From assembly GCF_044759095.2 (NCBI RefSeq), contig NZ_JBIYSM020000006.1, forward strand, positions 1 to 64,000: a stretch of DNA of 64,000 nt, given 5' to 3'. The notes under the pieces were generated by a model that made no database searches, was not told the DNA's origin, and worked only from the letters and a program-made list of their open reading frames with translations. Numbering within the stretch: the stretch's first letter is position 1; every line of letters begins with the position of its first letter. Both the position numbers and the translations under genes were made by a program. This DNA comes from JBIYSM02 sp044759095 (lineage in GTDB: Bacteria > Bacillota > Bacilli > Brevibacillales > Brevibacillaceae). This document shows, piece after piece, positions 53,001-60,477 of this stretch.

Positions 53001-53102
53001 AAGAAAACCCAGCCGACTTTAGCTAACGCTTCGCCGGGCGGGGCCCCGAACACTTTCCTAGTGGCTGTATGGGATGTCCAATTTTATAAATTCCTATATG
53101 CC
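53001..53102 (+). repeat. Dispersed hairpin repeat, copy D (mixed arms)
   Basis: The left arm is CCCAGCCGAC (53008-53017), as in copies A-C, but the right arm is GCCGGGCGGG (53033-53042), as in copy E, so the stem is weakened. The loop AGCTAACGCTTC also occurs in copy E. The GGGGCCCC core and tail are intact, and the element ends at the A-run of the mntR terminator. It looks like a recombinant or internally deleted copy. Confidence 0.75.
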
Positions 53103-53134
53103 AAAAAAAAACGCAAGCCGCATTTCGGCTCGCG
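53103..53134 (-). terminator. Terminator of mntR
   Basis: The stem CGCAAGCCG/CGGCTCGCG closes a 5-base loop with one mismatch, followed by T9 on the minus strand. It begins directly at the end of repeat copy D. Confidence 0.85.
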
Positions 53135-53136
53135 AT

Positions 53137-53574
53137 TTACATCGACTGCTCTTCCTTTTGTTCCTCTTCCTGACGAATCCGCTGCAGCTCTTCCACTCGC
53201 GCCGCATCCGCCTGAAAGTACTGGACAAGGTACTCCAGACATGTGATGGACTCCCAGCTCAAGTGGTGTTCAATCCCTTCCACATCCCGATAAATATGCT
53301 CCTCGTCAACACCGATCAAACGTAAAAACTCTTCCAGCAAGCTGTGTCGATCCACCAGTCGCTTGCCGATTTTTTTCCCTTTTGGCGTCAATACCAGCCC
53401 GCGATACTTTTCGTAAACGAGGTACTTGTCCTTGTCCAATTTTTGAACCATTTTCGTGACCGATGAGGGATGCACTTCCAACGCTTCTGCTATGTCGGAG
53501 ACCCGAGCGTAACCTTTTTCCTCAATTAAGCTGTAAATTCGTTCCAAATAGTCTTCCATGCTAGGTGTTGGCAC
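53137..53574 (-). CDS. mntR: Manganese transport regulator MntR
   Basis: MntR represses Mn2+ uptake genes when Mn2+ is high. The 145-residue DtxR-family protein keeps metal ligands Asp8 and Glu11 in SMEDYLERI and the C-terminal Glu/His group in VEGIEHHLSWE. The winged helix contains VSDIAEALEVHPSSVTKMV. A GTG at 53574 was chosen because GAGGGATT is upstream and the family begins PTPSMEDY; the longer frame is not conserved. Confidence 0.93.
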   Translation of the reverse strand: MPTPSMEDYLERIYSLIEEKGYARVSDIAEALEVHPSSVTKMVQKLDKDKYLVYEKYRGLVLTPKGKKIGKRLVDRHSLLEEFLRLIGVDEEHIYRDVEGIEHHLSWESITCLEYLVQYFQADAARVEELQRIRQEEEQKEEQSM

Positions 53575-53746
53575 GCTAATCCCTCGTTTCAACCGTATTC
53601 CAAAAAAAGCACGTAAAATCATAATACCGTGGAAAGAGGAGGTCTTGCAAGACTGGTTTTGATTCTGTGTACGTTTGTGCTTCCTGTTCTGAAAATCCTG
53701 CTTTTCCACATACACTTGTACCAAGTTGGGAAAAGGATGATGTTGG

Positions 53747-54757
53747 ATGAGCGCTGGAGCTTGGCGGATAGCCTTACTTTTTTCAGTGATCAGTCTTGGA
53801 TCCGCTTACCTGAACGGATACGAGTGGTTGCGATTTTTTTCCTTCTTTGGTTCGTGGGGGACGATTGGCATCGTGCTGACCAGCATCGGGATCAGCTGGT
53901 TTACGTATGCGATCTTACGGTTTTGTCACCAAAGAGGCCTTACGTCCCTGCATGAATTGTTCGTCCATCTGTTTGGTTCCAAACTGGCGCCGAGTTTCTC
54001 GGTCCTGGTCTATGTCATTCTGCTGGCCTACCTGGGTACCGTCATTGGACAACAGGCTGTACTGCAGGCGGATCACCGCTATGCTCTCTTGGTTGTCTGT
54101 TCTCTCTGCTTCACGGCGTTTTGGTTGGCACGTCGGGGGATGAACGAAATGGTTCGGGCTGCCTGGTTGCTTTTAATCTTGGGTCTGGCATGTATCGGAC
54201 TCATTTTTACCGAGCAGCGGCACGTCCCCGTCCCCAGCCTGTCGTACCAGTTAAACGGTTACTGGATCCTTTCCGCCTGTTATTACCTTGCCCTGCATCT
54301 CCTGCTGTCAGTCGTTGCTCTGCTGCCGCTCATTACCCGCCTGCCAACTCCCGCCGCCATTCGCATGGGAATTGGCCTCGGAGGACTGTTCCTCTTCTTC
54401 ATGACCATGCTGGGGCACGCCGCATTACTCGCCTATTGGCACGAGATCCATGCGTCGGCGATTCCGCTGAAAGAAATTCTGTCAAGGATGATTCCGTACG
54501 CTGCTCCTGTTCATACACTCGTATCGCTGGGACACAGCGGTCTCGTACTGGCCGCTCTTTTCTACGGTTTAACCGTTCCGGTAGCGGAGCGCTACGACTT
54601 GCAGCTGACGCCCATGCTTCTCGTCATGTCGATTGCCACCGCGGCCTTCGCCTTGTTTCCTCTGTGGACCGAAGCTTTTACGTCTATGCCTTACACGGCC
54701 GCCACCTACTGTGGCATGCTGATACTCGCCGTCTATTGCTGGAGATACAAGGTTTAA
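53747..54757 (+). CDS. YkvI-like membrane transporter
   Basis: The 336-residue protein has about ten transmembrane helices and resembles YkvI, a distant relative of amino acid permeases. The substrate is unknown. Its stop overlaps the stop of the convergent kinase gene. It lies next to mntR, but nothing in the sequence shows it moves Mn2+. Confidence 0.72.
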   Translation: MSAGAWRIALLFSVISLGSAYLNGYEWLRFFSFFGSWGTIGIVLTSIGISWFTYAILRFCHQRGLTSLHELFVHLFGSKLAPSFSVLVYVILLAYLGTVIGQQAVLQADHRYALLVVCSLCFTAFWLARRGMNEMVRAAWLLLILGLACIGLIFTEQRHVPVPSLSYQLNGYWILSACYYLALHLLLSVVALLPLITRLPTPAAIRMGIGLGGLFLFFMTMLGHAALLAYWHEIHASAIPLKEILSRMIPYAAPVHTLVSLGHSGLVLAALFYGLTVPVAERYDLQLTPMLLVMSIATAAFALFPLWTEAFTSMPYTAATYCGMLILAVYCWRYKV

Positions 54758-56757
54758 AAACCCACAGCGCTCGGCAGGACCACGTCCACGGTGGTTCCCT
54801 TGTTCAATTCGCTGGAGACGAGAATGCTCCCGCCGTGATTTTCAATGATTTTATAGCTTACCATCAATCCAAGCCCTGTTCCTTTTTCTTTGGTGGTATA
54901 GAACGGTTCCCCCAGTTTGGGAATACGGTCGGGATCGATACCGCAGCCTGAGTCCGAAATCCGGATCAGCACACTTCCGTCTTCCCGCACGCTGCCCTCC
55001 ACGGTGATCATGCCGCCATGGGGCATCGCTTCAATGGCATTTTTAAAAATGTTGATAAAGACCTGTTTGATCTGGTTTTCCTCGCAGGAAATCTGCGGGA
55101 GATTGTCCGCAAACCTGGTATGTATCTGAATGTTGTTTAAGATCGCCTGAGTGTCTAACAGAGACAGGACATTTTGCAACAATTCGTGCACATCTTTGAT
55201 TTGAAACCTGATTGCCTGCGGCTTGGCCAACAGCAGCAGTTCGCTGACGATAAAGTTGATGCGATCCAGCTCAGCCAGCATGATTTCGCAGTACTTCTTT
55301 TCATCGCTCACCGACGACTCCAACAGCTGGATAAAACCGCGAAGCGCCGTCAGCGGATTGCGTATCTCATGGGCGATCCCCGCCGCCAATTGACCGATAG
55401 CCGAAAGCTTGTCCGATTGACGAAGCAGCTCCTCCGTCCGCTTCTGCTCCGTAATGTCACGGGTGACGACGAGAAAATTGAGGATCTCCCCCTCCTCGTC
55501 CAAAACAGGTTTATATCTGGACTCCAGATGGATCCAATGACCATCGTGATGAAGAAATCGGTATTCCAGAGTGGTCAACGATTTGGTTTGCTTCATCCGC
55601 CGGATACCCTGCCAAACCTGTTCGAGGTCGTCGGGATGTACAAGCTGATGGCGGCCCTCTCCGTAATAGACATCCTGGGAGTACCCGAGAATCATCTGAT
55701 GCGACGGAGAAGCGTAGGTAACCGTTCCTTCCGCATTTATGATGCTGATCAAGTCAGTCATGTTCTCGGCAATCAAGCGGTACTTTGCTTCACTTTCCCG
55801 CAGCAACTTCTCCACGTGCTTTTTCTCCGTAATGTCACGAGCGCTGCCTGCGATCGCCACCACTTTTTCATGGGCATCAACGATGGGAGACAGCGACAGA
55901 GAGATGTTGATCGGCGAGCCGTCCTTGCGATACCGAATGACTTCCAATCCAGAGATGTGCTTGCCGTTTACCACCTGCCGGTGAACATCATCTGCTTCTG
56001 CTTGCAGATGGGCCGGAATTCCCGGTATCATACCGCCCAGCACTTCTTCAACGGTATAGCCGAAAATTCGTTCCGACGCTTGGTTGCAGCTGAGTACCTT
56101 CCCGTCCAGATCGATAACGGATATCGCGTCGGGGGACTGCTGCAAAAATGATTCCAGCTGCTCCTTTGTCCGGATCAACTCTGATTCCGCCTGTTTTTTG
56201 CTGGTGACATCACGTCCGATGACCAGAATGACCCTGCGCTTTTGGCTCGTATCGAAGACCGGCACCTTGAGGACGTCAAAGTGGCGGAAGGTTCCATCCG
56301 GCATGGGGAATGTTTCTTCATGCCTAAGCGGGGTCCCCGTTTGCCAAACGATCTCGTCGCTCTTTCCGCATCCGCAGAAGGAGCGGGTGAATGTTTCGTT
56401 CTGCTCAGCAGCGGCGAGATCCTTCCCATTTTCGATCAGAAACAGCGAACGGGCTACATCGTTCATCTCCAGTACCCTTCCCTGATCGTCCTTCACGCAG
56501 ATATAGTCCGGCATCGCGTTGATAAAGGCACGAAAGCGAAGTTCCTTTGTCAGGATGGTTTCGGTTGATTGCCTGTCCCGTTGATTCATGGTATACAACA
56601 GCCAACCGACCATGGAAAGGAGCAGCAAGTCCCCGATAAGATGGAGCAGCACAACATGACTGTCATGAAACGACATGTTCATCTGCCAGACAAGCATCAC
56701 CCCACTACCAATGATCAGACAAAACAAAATAGAGATCGCAATACCTGCGTGTTTCAT
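54754..56757 (-). CDS. Orphan sensor histidine kinase with three PAS domains (sporulation-kinase type)
   Basis: The 667-residue protein has two N-terminal transmembrane helices (about 4-24 and 36-56) with almost no external loop. Three PAS/PAC domains follow (about 75-190, 205-320, 330-445), then HisKA with the phospho-His in GIAHEIRNPLTALRG and an HATPase domain with NAIEAMP, DSGCGI and TGLGL. The first PAS contains a CGCG segment that could bind a metal or redox group. No response regulator gene is adjacent, and the layout matches KinA/KinE-type kinases that feed the Spo0A phosphorelay (inference). The start at 56757 has GGAGGGAACG upstream. Confidence 0.88.
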   Translation of the reverse strand: MKHAGIAISILFCLIIGSGVMLVWQMNMSFHDSHVVLLHLIGDLLLLSMVGWLLYTMNQRDRQSTETILTKELRFRAFINAMPDYICVKDDQGRVLEMNDVARSLFLIENGKDLAAAEQNETFTRSFCGCGKSDEIVWQTGTPLRHEETFPMPDGTFRHFDVLKVPVFDTSQKRRVILVIGRDVTSKKQAESELIRTKEQLESFLQQSPDAISVIDLDGKVLSCNQASERIFGYTVEEVLGGMIPGIPAHLQAEADDVHRQVVNGKHISGLEVIRYRKDGSPINISLSLSPIVDAHEKVVAIAGSARDITEKKHVEKLLRESEAKYRLIAENMTDLISIINAEGTVTYASPSHQMILGYSQDVYYGEGRHQLVHPDDLEQVWQGIRRMKQTKSLTTLEYRFLHHDGHWIHLESRYKPVLDEEGEILNFLVVTRDITEQKRTEELLRQSDKLSAIGQLAAGIAHEIRNPLTALRGFIQLLESSVSDEKKYCEIMLAELDRINFIVSELLLLAKPQAIRFQIKDVHELLQNVLSLLDTQAILNNIQIHTRFADNLPQISCEENQIKQVFINIFKNAIEAMPHGGMITVEGSVREDGSVLIRISDSGCGIDPDRIPKLGEPFYTTKEKGTGLGLMVSYKIIENHGGSILVSSELNKGTTVDVVLPSAVGF

Positions 56758-56929
56758 CGTTCCCTCCTCCGTGATGTAACGCAATTGCTGTTTTGTTCGA
56801 AAATTTCCGATAATTCATTCTGTTAGAGTCGCTTGTCAGGTTCACTTTTTTAACATATGTAAAAATTATATCCTGATTCCCAGGGTGAATCTATTCCATA
56901 GATTTCGACAGATTATGACATAAAGGCAG

Positions 56930-56965
56930 AATACCCCTCGAAACGGGTTTTTCCGTTCGAGGGGC
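56930..56965 (-). terminator. Hairpin after the M28 peptidase gene, probable terminator
   Basis: CCCCTCGAA-ACGG pairs with CCG-TTCGAGGGG (56934-56964, one bulged A). The T-tract on the minus strand is weak (TATTCT). Confidence 0.55.
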
Positions 56966-56971
56966 ATTTCT

Positions 56972-58333
56972 CTACTCCGGTTGTTTTGCGTTCCCCATTT
57001 CCGCGGGAAGTACAACCGACTGTTTGGATATCGCGAAGGCAGGGGTTTCGGGGCTGACAATCTCGCAGACAGCCATGCCAATTGTTTGGGCAGCCCGGAG
57101 AAGATTTTCCTTACTGATGTCGTTGATGGTATCTTCCGGTTGAGGATGCCGTATTTCTGCCGGCGCATAGAGGAACAATGCAGCCGGAATCCCTGCTGCG
57201 GCAAAAGGCAGATGGTCACTCGCGGTCTCTTTGCTGTCTTTGCCCACCGGCGAGAGGGCAGCACCTGCCTGATTGCCCAGTTCCGTAACCAGATTTGGCT
57301 TGCCGTTGGCCGTATCCATGATCAGGTCTCCGGCGTTCTCGCTTCCCATTCGTTCCAGCTGAAAGACAGCTGCCATCCTGCTCTTCACATCCGGAGAAAG
57401 ACCTTGCACATAAGCCGCCGAACCGCGCTGTCCCCGTTCCGACGCGCCGAAGCTGACCAATCGCACTTCCGTGTCAATCGGTTGTTCCGCTAGCAGACGG
57501 GCCGTTTCCAAAAGAACTGCCACACCGGAGGCATTGTCGTTTGCTCCCGGCGAACCAGGTGCCGTATCGTGGTGGGCACCGACCACGACAATCTGTTGCG
57601 TGTTTCCGTTTGACGGTTTGCGCACCGCCTCGACATTGTAGGACGTGCGCTTGACGATGGATGCCCCGTCCACTTTTACGGTTACTTGCAGCGTTTCACT
57701 TTCTTTCAGGCGTTCTCTCAGTTTGATGCCATCCTCTTGCGTCACCATTACGACGGGTACGGCCGCATCCAACGGCTCGCCCAGGGTGCCGCCGTCATGG
57801 TCCGGTCTGTCGTTTACCAGGATCGCGGCGACTGCTCCTGCAGCCGCAGCATTGCGCACCTTTTCGGAAAACGGGATCTTGCCCCGTTTGATGAGAGCTA
57901 CCTTGCCTCTGGCGTCACGTGAACGGAACCCTTCCTCTGTACCATATCCGCAATCGAGGAGTGAACCGCTGCCTTGACCGCTTGACGCATACGTCAAGGA
58001 GGACAAGTTCCAGGACTCCGCCTTCATCCCCGACACTTGAAGGATCAAGGATTTTGGCTCCAGGTATTCGTAGTAAAAAAAGGGCACAAGCCGCGTCACG
58101 TATCCGTAAGAACGCAGCCTGCGTTCGATGTAGGATGCGACCACAAACTCCGATTCCGTCGCCGCTATGCGCGGCATCTGGGACAAATGTTCCACGTCGA
58201 AGTAGAGATTGTCTGGGTCCACCATCGAAACGATTTCAGCCGCCGATGCAGTCCACGCATGTGCTGAGGGGACGCATGCAGCGATGCCCCATACCGACAG
58301 AAAAGCAAATGAACGCCTCATCCATTTCTTCAT
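56972..58333 (-). CDS. Secreted M28-family peptidase with a PA domain and altered active site
   Basis: The 453-residue protein has a Sec signal (about 1-33), an inserted PA domain (about 120-215) and an M28 zinc-peptidase domain. The first metal motif VGAHHDTAPGSPGANDN is intact, as is the late His in SDHLPF. The segment that usually reads FGAEE-x-G reads FGASERG, replacing the catalytic Glu with Ser. The usual LDM zinc-ligand segment reads LERMG. Activity is therefore uncertain. It is probably exported; no partner is encoded nearby. Confidence 0.82.
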   Translation of the reverse strand: MKKWMRRSFAFLSVWGIAACVPSAHAWTASAAEIVSMVDPDNLYFDVEHLSQMPRIAATESEFVVASYIERRLRSYGYVTRLVPFFYYEYLEPKSLILQVSGMKAESWNLSSLTYASSGQGSGSLLDCGYGTEEGFRSRDARGKVALIKRGKIPFSEKVRNAAAAGAVAAILVNDRPDHDGGTLGEPLDAAVPVVMVTQEDGIKLRERLKESETLQVTVKVDGASIVKRTSYNVEAVRKPSNGNTQQIVVVGAHHDTAPGSPGANDNASGVAVLLETARLLAEQPIDTEVRLVSFGASERGQRGSAAYVQGLSPDVKSRMAAVFQLERMGSENAGDLIMDTANGKPNLVTELGNQAGAALSPVGKDSKETASDHLPFAAAGIPAALFLYAPAEIRHPQPEDTINDISKENLLRAAQTIGMAVCEIVSPETPAFAISKQSVVLPAEMGNAKQPE

Positions 58334-58484
58334 GAGATCCCCCTTTGCCTTTAACCTTCTCTCCCTATCATTATGATGTGGATTGAAATTGTACGTCTAG
58401 TCAGAATCCTATTTCAAATAAATCCATTTCGCGCCAAGCAACGACAGCATTTTTTGTATTTGACCGATTTTTCAACCTTCTCAA

Positions 58485-58513
58485 TTGACCCTTGTACGCT
58501 GATTTGCTAAGGT
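58485..58513 (+). promoter_or_regulatory. Possible sigma-A promoter of dat
   Basis: TTGACC (58485-58490), a 17-base spacer and TAAGGT (58508-58513). The -35 is good and the -10 is poor. It lies about 85 bases before the dat start. The rest of 58334-58484 shows nothing else. Confidence 0.35.
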
Positions 58514-58596
58514 GAAGGTGTGAAGTATGCGTTTGATTCTTGTGAAGGAATAAAAAAAAACAGATAATGGCTGTAAGCAAAGAAGGAGGAAATACC

Positions 58597-59448
58597 ATGC
58601 TCTACGTAGACGGAAATTGGGTTGAACCGGGTACCGCCGCCATTCAACCGGAAGACCGCGGATACAATTTCGGGGACGGCATTTACGAAGTGGTGCGCAT
58701 TTACAGAGGAAAAATGTATCAGTGGGAAGGACATATTACGCGCTTGTTCCGCAGTGCGCGTGAAATAAAAATGGAACTGCCGTGGACTGAGGAAGAGCTT
58801 CTGCACATCGCCAACCAATTGTTGGAGAAAAACGGCATTACCCATGAGGACGACGCAATCCTCTATCTGCAGGTTTCCCGAGGGTACGCCCCCCGCCAGC
58901 ACGATATCCCCGGCGACATTCGCCCTGTCATCATGGGTTTTGTCCGCCGTAAGGAGCGTCCTCATGCTGACATGAAAAAAGGGATGACCGCACGGCTGGT
59001 TCCGGATATCCGCTGGCTGCGCTGCGATATCAAAACGCTGAACCTGCTGGGAGCCGTACTGGTGAAACAAGAGGCAAAAGACGCCGGGGCGCAGGAGTCG
59101 ATTCTGCACCGCGACGGCATCGTTACCGAATGCAGCGCTTCCAACCTTTTTGCCGTAAAAGACGGTGCGCTTTACACCCACCCTGCCAACAACCTGATCC
59201 TGCACGGAATTACCCGTCAGGTGGTCATTGAACTGGCGAAGAAAAACAACATCAAGGTGTACGAAGAAGCGTTTGACACCGAATTCCTCAAACAGGCGGA
59301 CGAGTTGTTCCTCACCGGGACCACCGTGGAAGTGATGCCGATCATCTCCGTGGACGGCCAAGCTGTCGGGAGCGGTCAGGTCGGTCCGATGGCGCAAAAG
59401 CTGCAGGCCCTTTTTGAAGAACACATCTACTCTGAAGTTCTTGTGTAA
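58597..59448 (+). CDS. dat: D-alanine aminotransferase
   Basis: Dat interconverts D-Ala and D-Glu with 2-oxoacids, supplying D-amino acids for peptidoglycan and spore cortex. The 283-residue fold-type IV PLP enzyme has RGYNFGDGIYEV, the PLP Lys146 in RCDIKTLN, and ECSASNLF. The start at 58597 has AAGGAGG seven bases upstream; an earlier in-frame ATG at 58567 would include it. Confidence 0.93.
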   Translation: MLYVDGNWVEPGTAAIQPEDRGYNFGDGIYEVVRIYRGKMYQWEGHITRLFRSAREIKMELPWTEEELLHIANQLLEKNGITHEDDAILYLQVSRGYAPRQHDIPGDIRPVIMGFVRRKERPHADMKKGMTARLVPDIRWLRCDIKTLNLLGAVLVKQEAKDAGAQESILHRDGIVTECSASNLFAVKDGALYTHPANNLILHGITRQVVIELAKKNNIKVYEEAFDTEFLKQADELFLTGTTVEVMPIISVDGQAVGSGQVGPMAQKLQALFEEHIYSEVLV

Positions 59449-59458
59449 ACCTCATCCA

Positions 59459-59496
59459 GAAAAAAGCTCTCACGTCTATGTGAGAGCTTTTGTTTG
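59459..59496. terminator. Bidirectional terminator between dat and lipM
   Basis: The 12-bp perfect stem (59462-59473 with 59480-59491) is flanked by A-rich and T-rich stretches, serving both convergent genes. Confidence 0.9.
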
Positions 59497-59497
59497 C

Positions 59498-60328
59498 TTA
59501 TCGGCGGAAATTCCACTCGTCGGCAGCATATCGGGTCTCGGCCAACTCTTCTGCCAGCACCCGCTCCTCAGCGGTCAATTCCGCCTCTACCAGATCCACT
59601 TCCAAACCGGAGGCAAAGCCTTTGCGGAATGCGGCAATCGCGTCCTGCAGACTGACCGGCTCACGACTCACCTCGTTGATCGTCACGGCTTTTTGTCGGA
59701 AGCTTTGCATCATTCGTTCCTTGACTCGTTCCGACGGGAATTTCAACAAGGAGAAAAGCAAGTCTACGTCCATATCCAACAGGATCGAGCCGTGCTGCAG
59801 AATAATCCCCTTTTGCCGGGTCTGCGCGCTTCCCGCCACTTTTTTCCCCTCCACCACCAGTTCGTACCAGGACGGCGAATCAAAACAAGCCGAAGAACCG
59901 GGGGAGCTGTACTTCTCCTTCTCCTCTTCTGACGCAAGCGACACCATCTCCGCCTGCAGGCCGAGGTTTTGAAACCCGTGCAACAACCCGAGACTGATCA
60001 CTTTGTACGCCTCTGTCACACTGGACGGCATCTTCGGATGGCTTTCTGAGACAACTACACTGTAGGTTAGTTCCTGATCGTGCAGAACGGCCCGGCCGCC
60101 GGTAGGACGGCGCACAAATCCGAGGCCGTGCTTGCGCAATTCGGCAAAATCAATCTCTCTCTCCGCCTTTTGAAAATACCCGATAGACAATGTCGCCGGA
60201 TCCCACGTATAAAAGCGAACGGTCGGCGGCACCTTTCCCTCGCTGTGCATTTGCAAAATCGCTTCGTCAATCGCCATGTTCATCGCCGGTGACATTCCTT
60301 CGGTGACGATGTAGCGCCATTTTTCCAT
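59498..60328 (-). CDS. lipM: Octanoyltransferase LipM
   Basis: LipM moves octanoyl from ACP to the glycine cleavage H protein, the first step in lipoylation of GcvH and, through relay, of E2 proteins such as BkdB. The 276-residue protein has RRPTGGRAVLHD, the catalytic Cys148 in SACFDSPS and Lys163 in GKKVAGSAQ. The start at 60328 has GAGGAGG seven bases upstream. It lies next to the gcv genes that encode a lipoyl-dependent system. Confidence 0.93.
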   Translation of the reverse strand: MEKWRYIVTEGMSPAMNMAIDEAILQMHSEGKVPPTVRFYTWDPATLSIGYFQKAEREIDFAELRKHGLGFVRRPTGGRAVLHDQELTYSVVVSESHPKMPSSVTEAYKVISLGLLHGFQNLGLQAEMVSLASEEEKEKYSSPGSSACFDSPSWYELVVEGKKVAGSAQTRQKGIILQHGSILLDMDVDLLFSLLKFPSERVKERMMQSFRQKAVTINEVSREPVSLQDAIAAFRKGFASGLEVDLVEAELTAEERVLAEELAETRYAADEWNFRR

Positions 60329-60433
60329 GTATGTACCTCCTCTGCCAATCCCATGCCTCGCCATTGTACGCCTTTCTCTCTGCTGCGGGCAAGTGTCCCA
60401 GCACTTTCGAAGTCCTCCGATATTCTTAAAAGG

Positions 60434-60457
60434 AAAAACCGCCCTGAAACAGGCGGT
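60434..60457 (-). terminator. Terminator of the gcv operon
   Basis: The stem ACCGCC/GGCGGT (60438-60443 with 60452-60457) is followed by TTTTTCC on the minus strand, 21 bases after the gcvPB stop. Confidence 0.75.
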
Positions 60458-60477
60458 CATTCCCATCATGATGATTC

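Noticed and set aside
76..53102. The five dispersed repeats considered as a CRISPR array or as ordinary terminators
   Set aside because: They are far apart, imperfect and without spacers, so they are not CRISPR. Their GC hairpin is not followed by a T-run, and separate terminators lie next to them.
56904..56910. A perfect 0A box upstream of the three-PAS kinase
   Set aside because: A 7-base motif is expected several times by chance in 64 kb. No sigma-H or sigma-A promoter was found beside it, so it is not listed as a feature.
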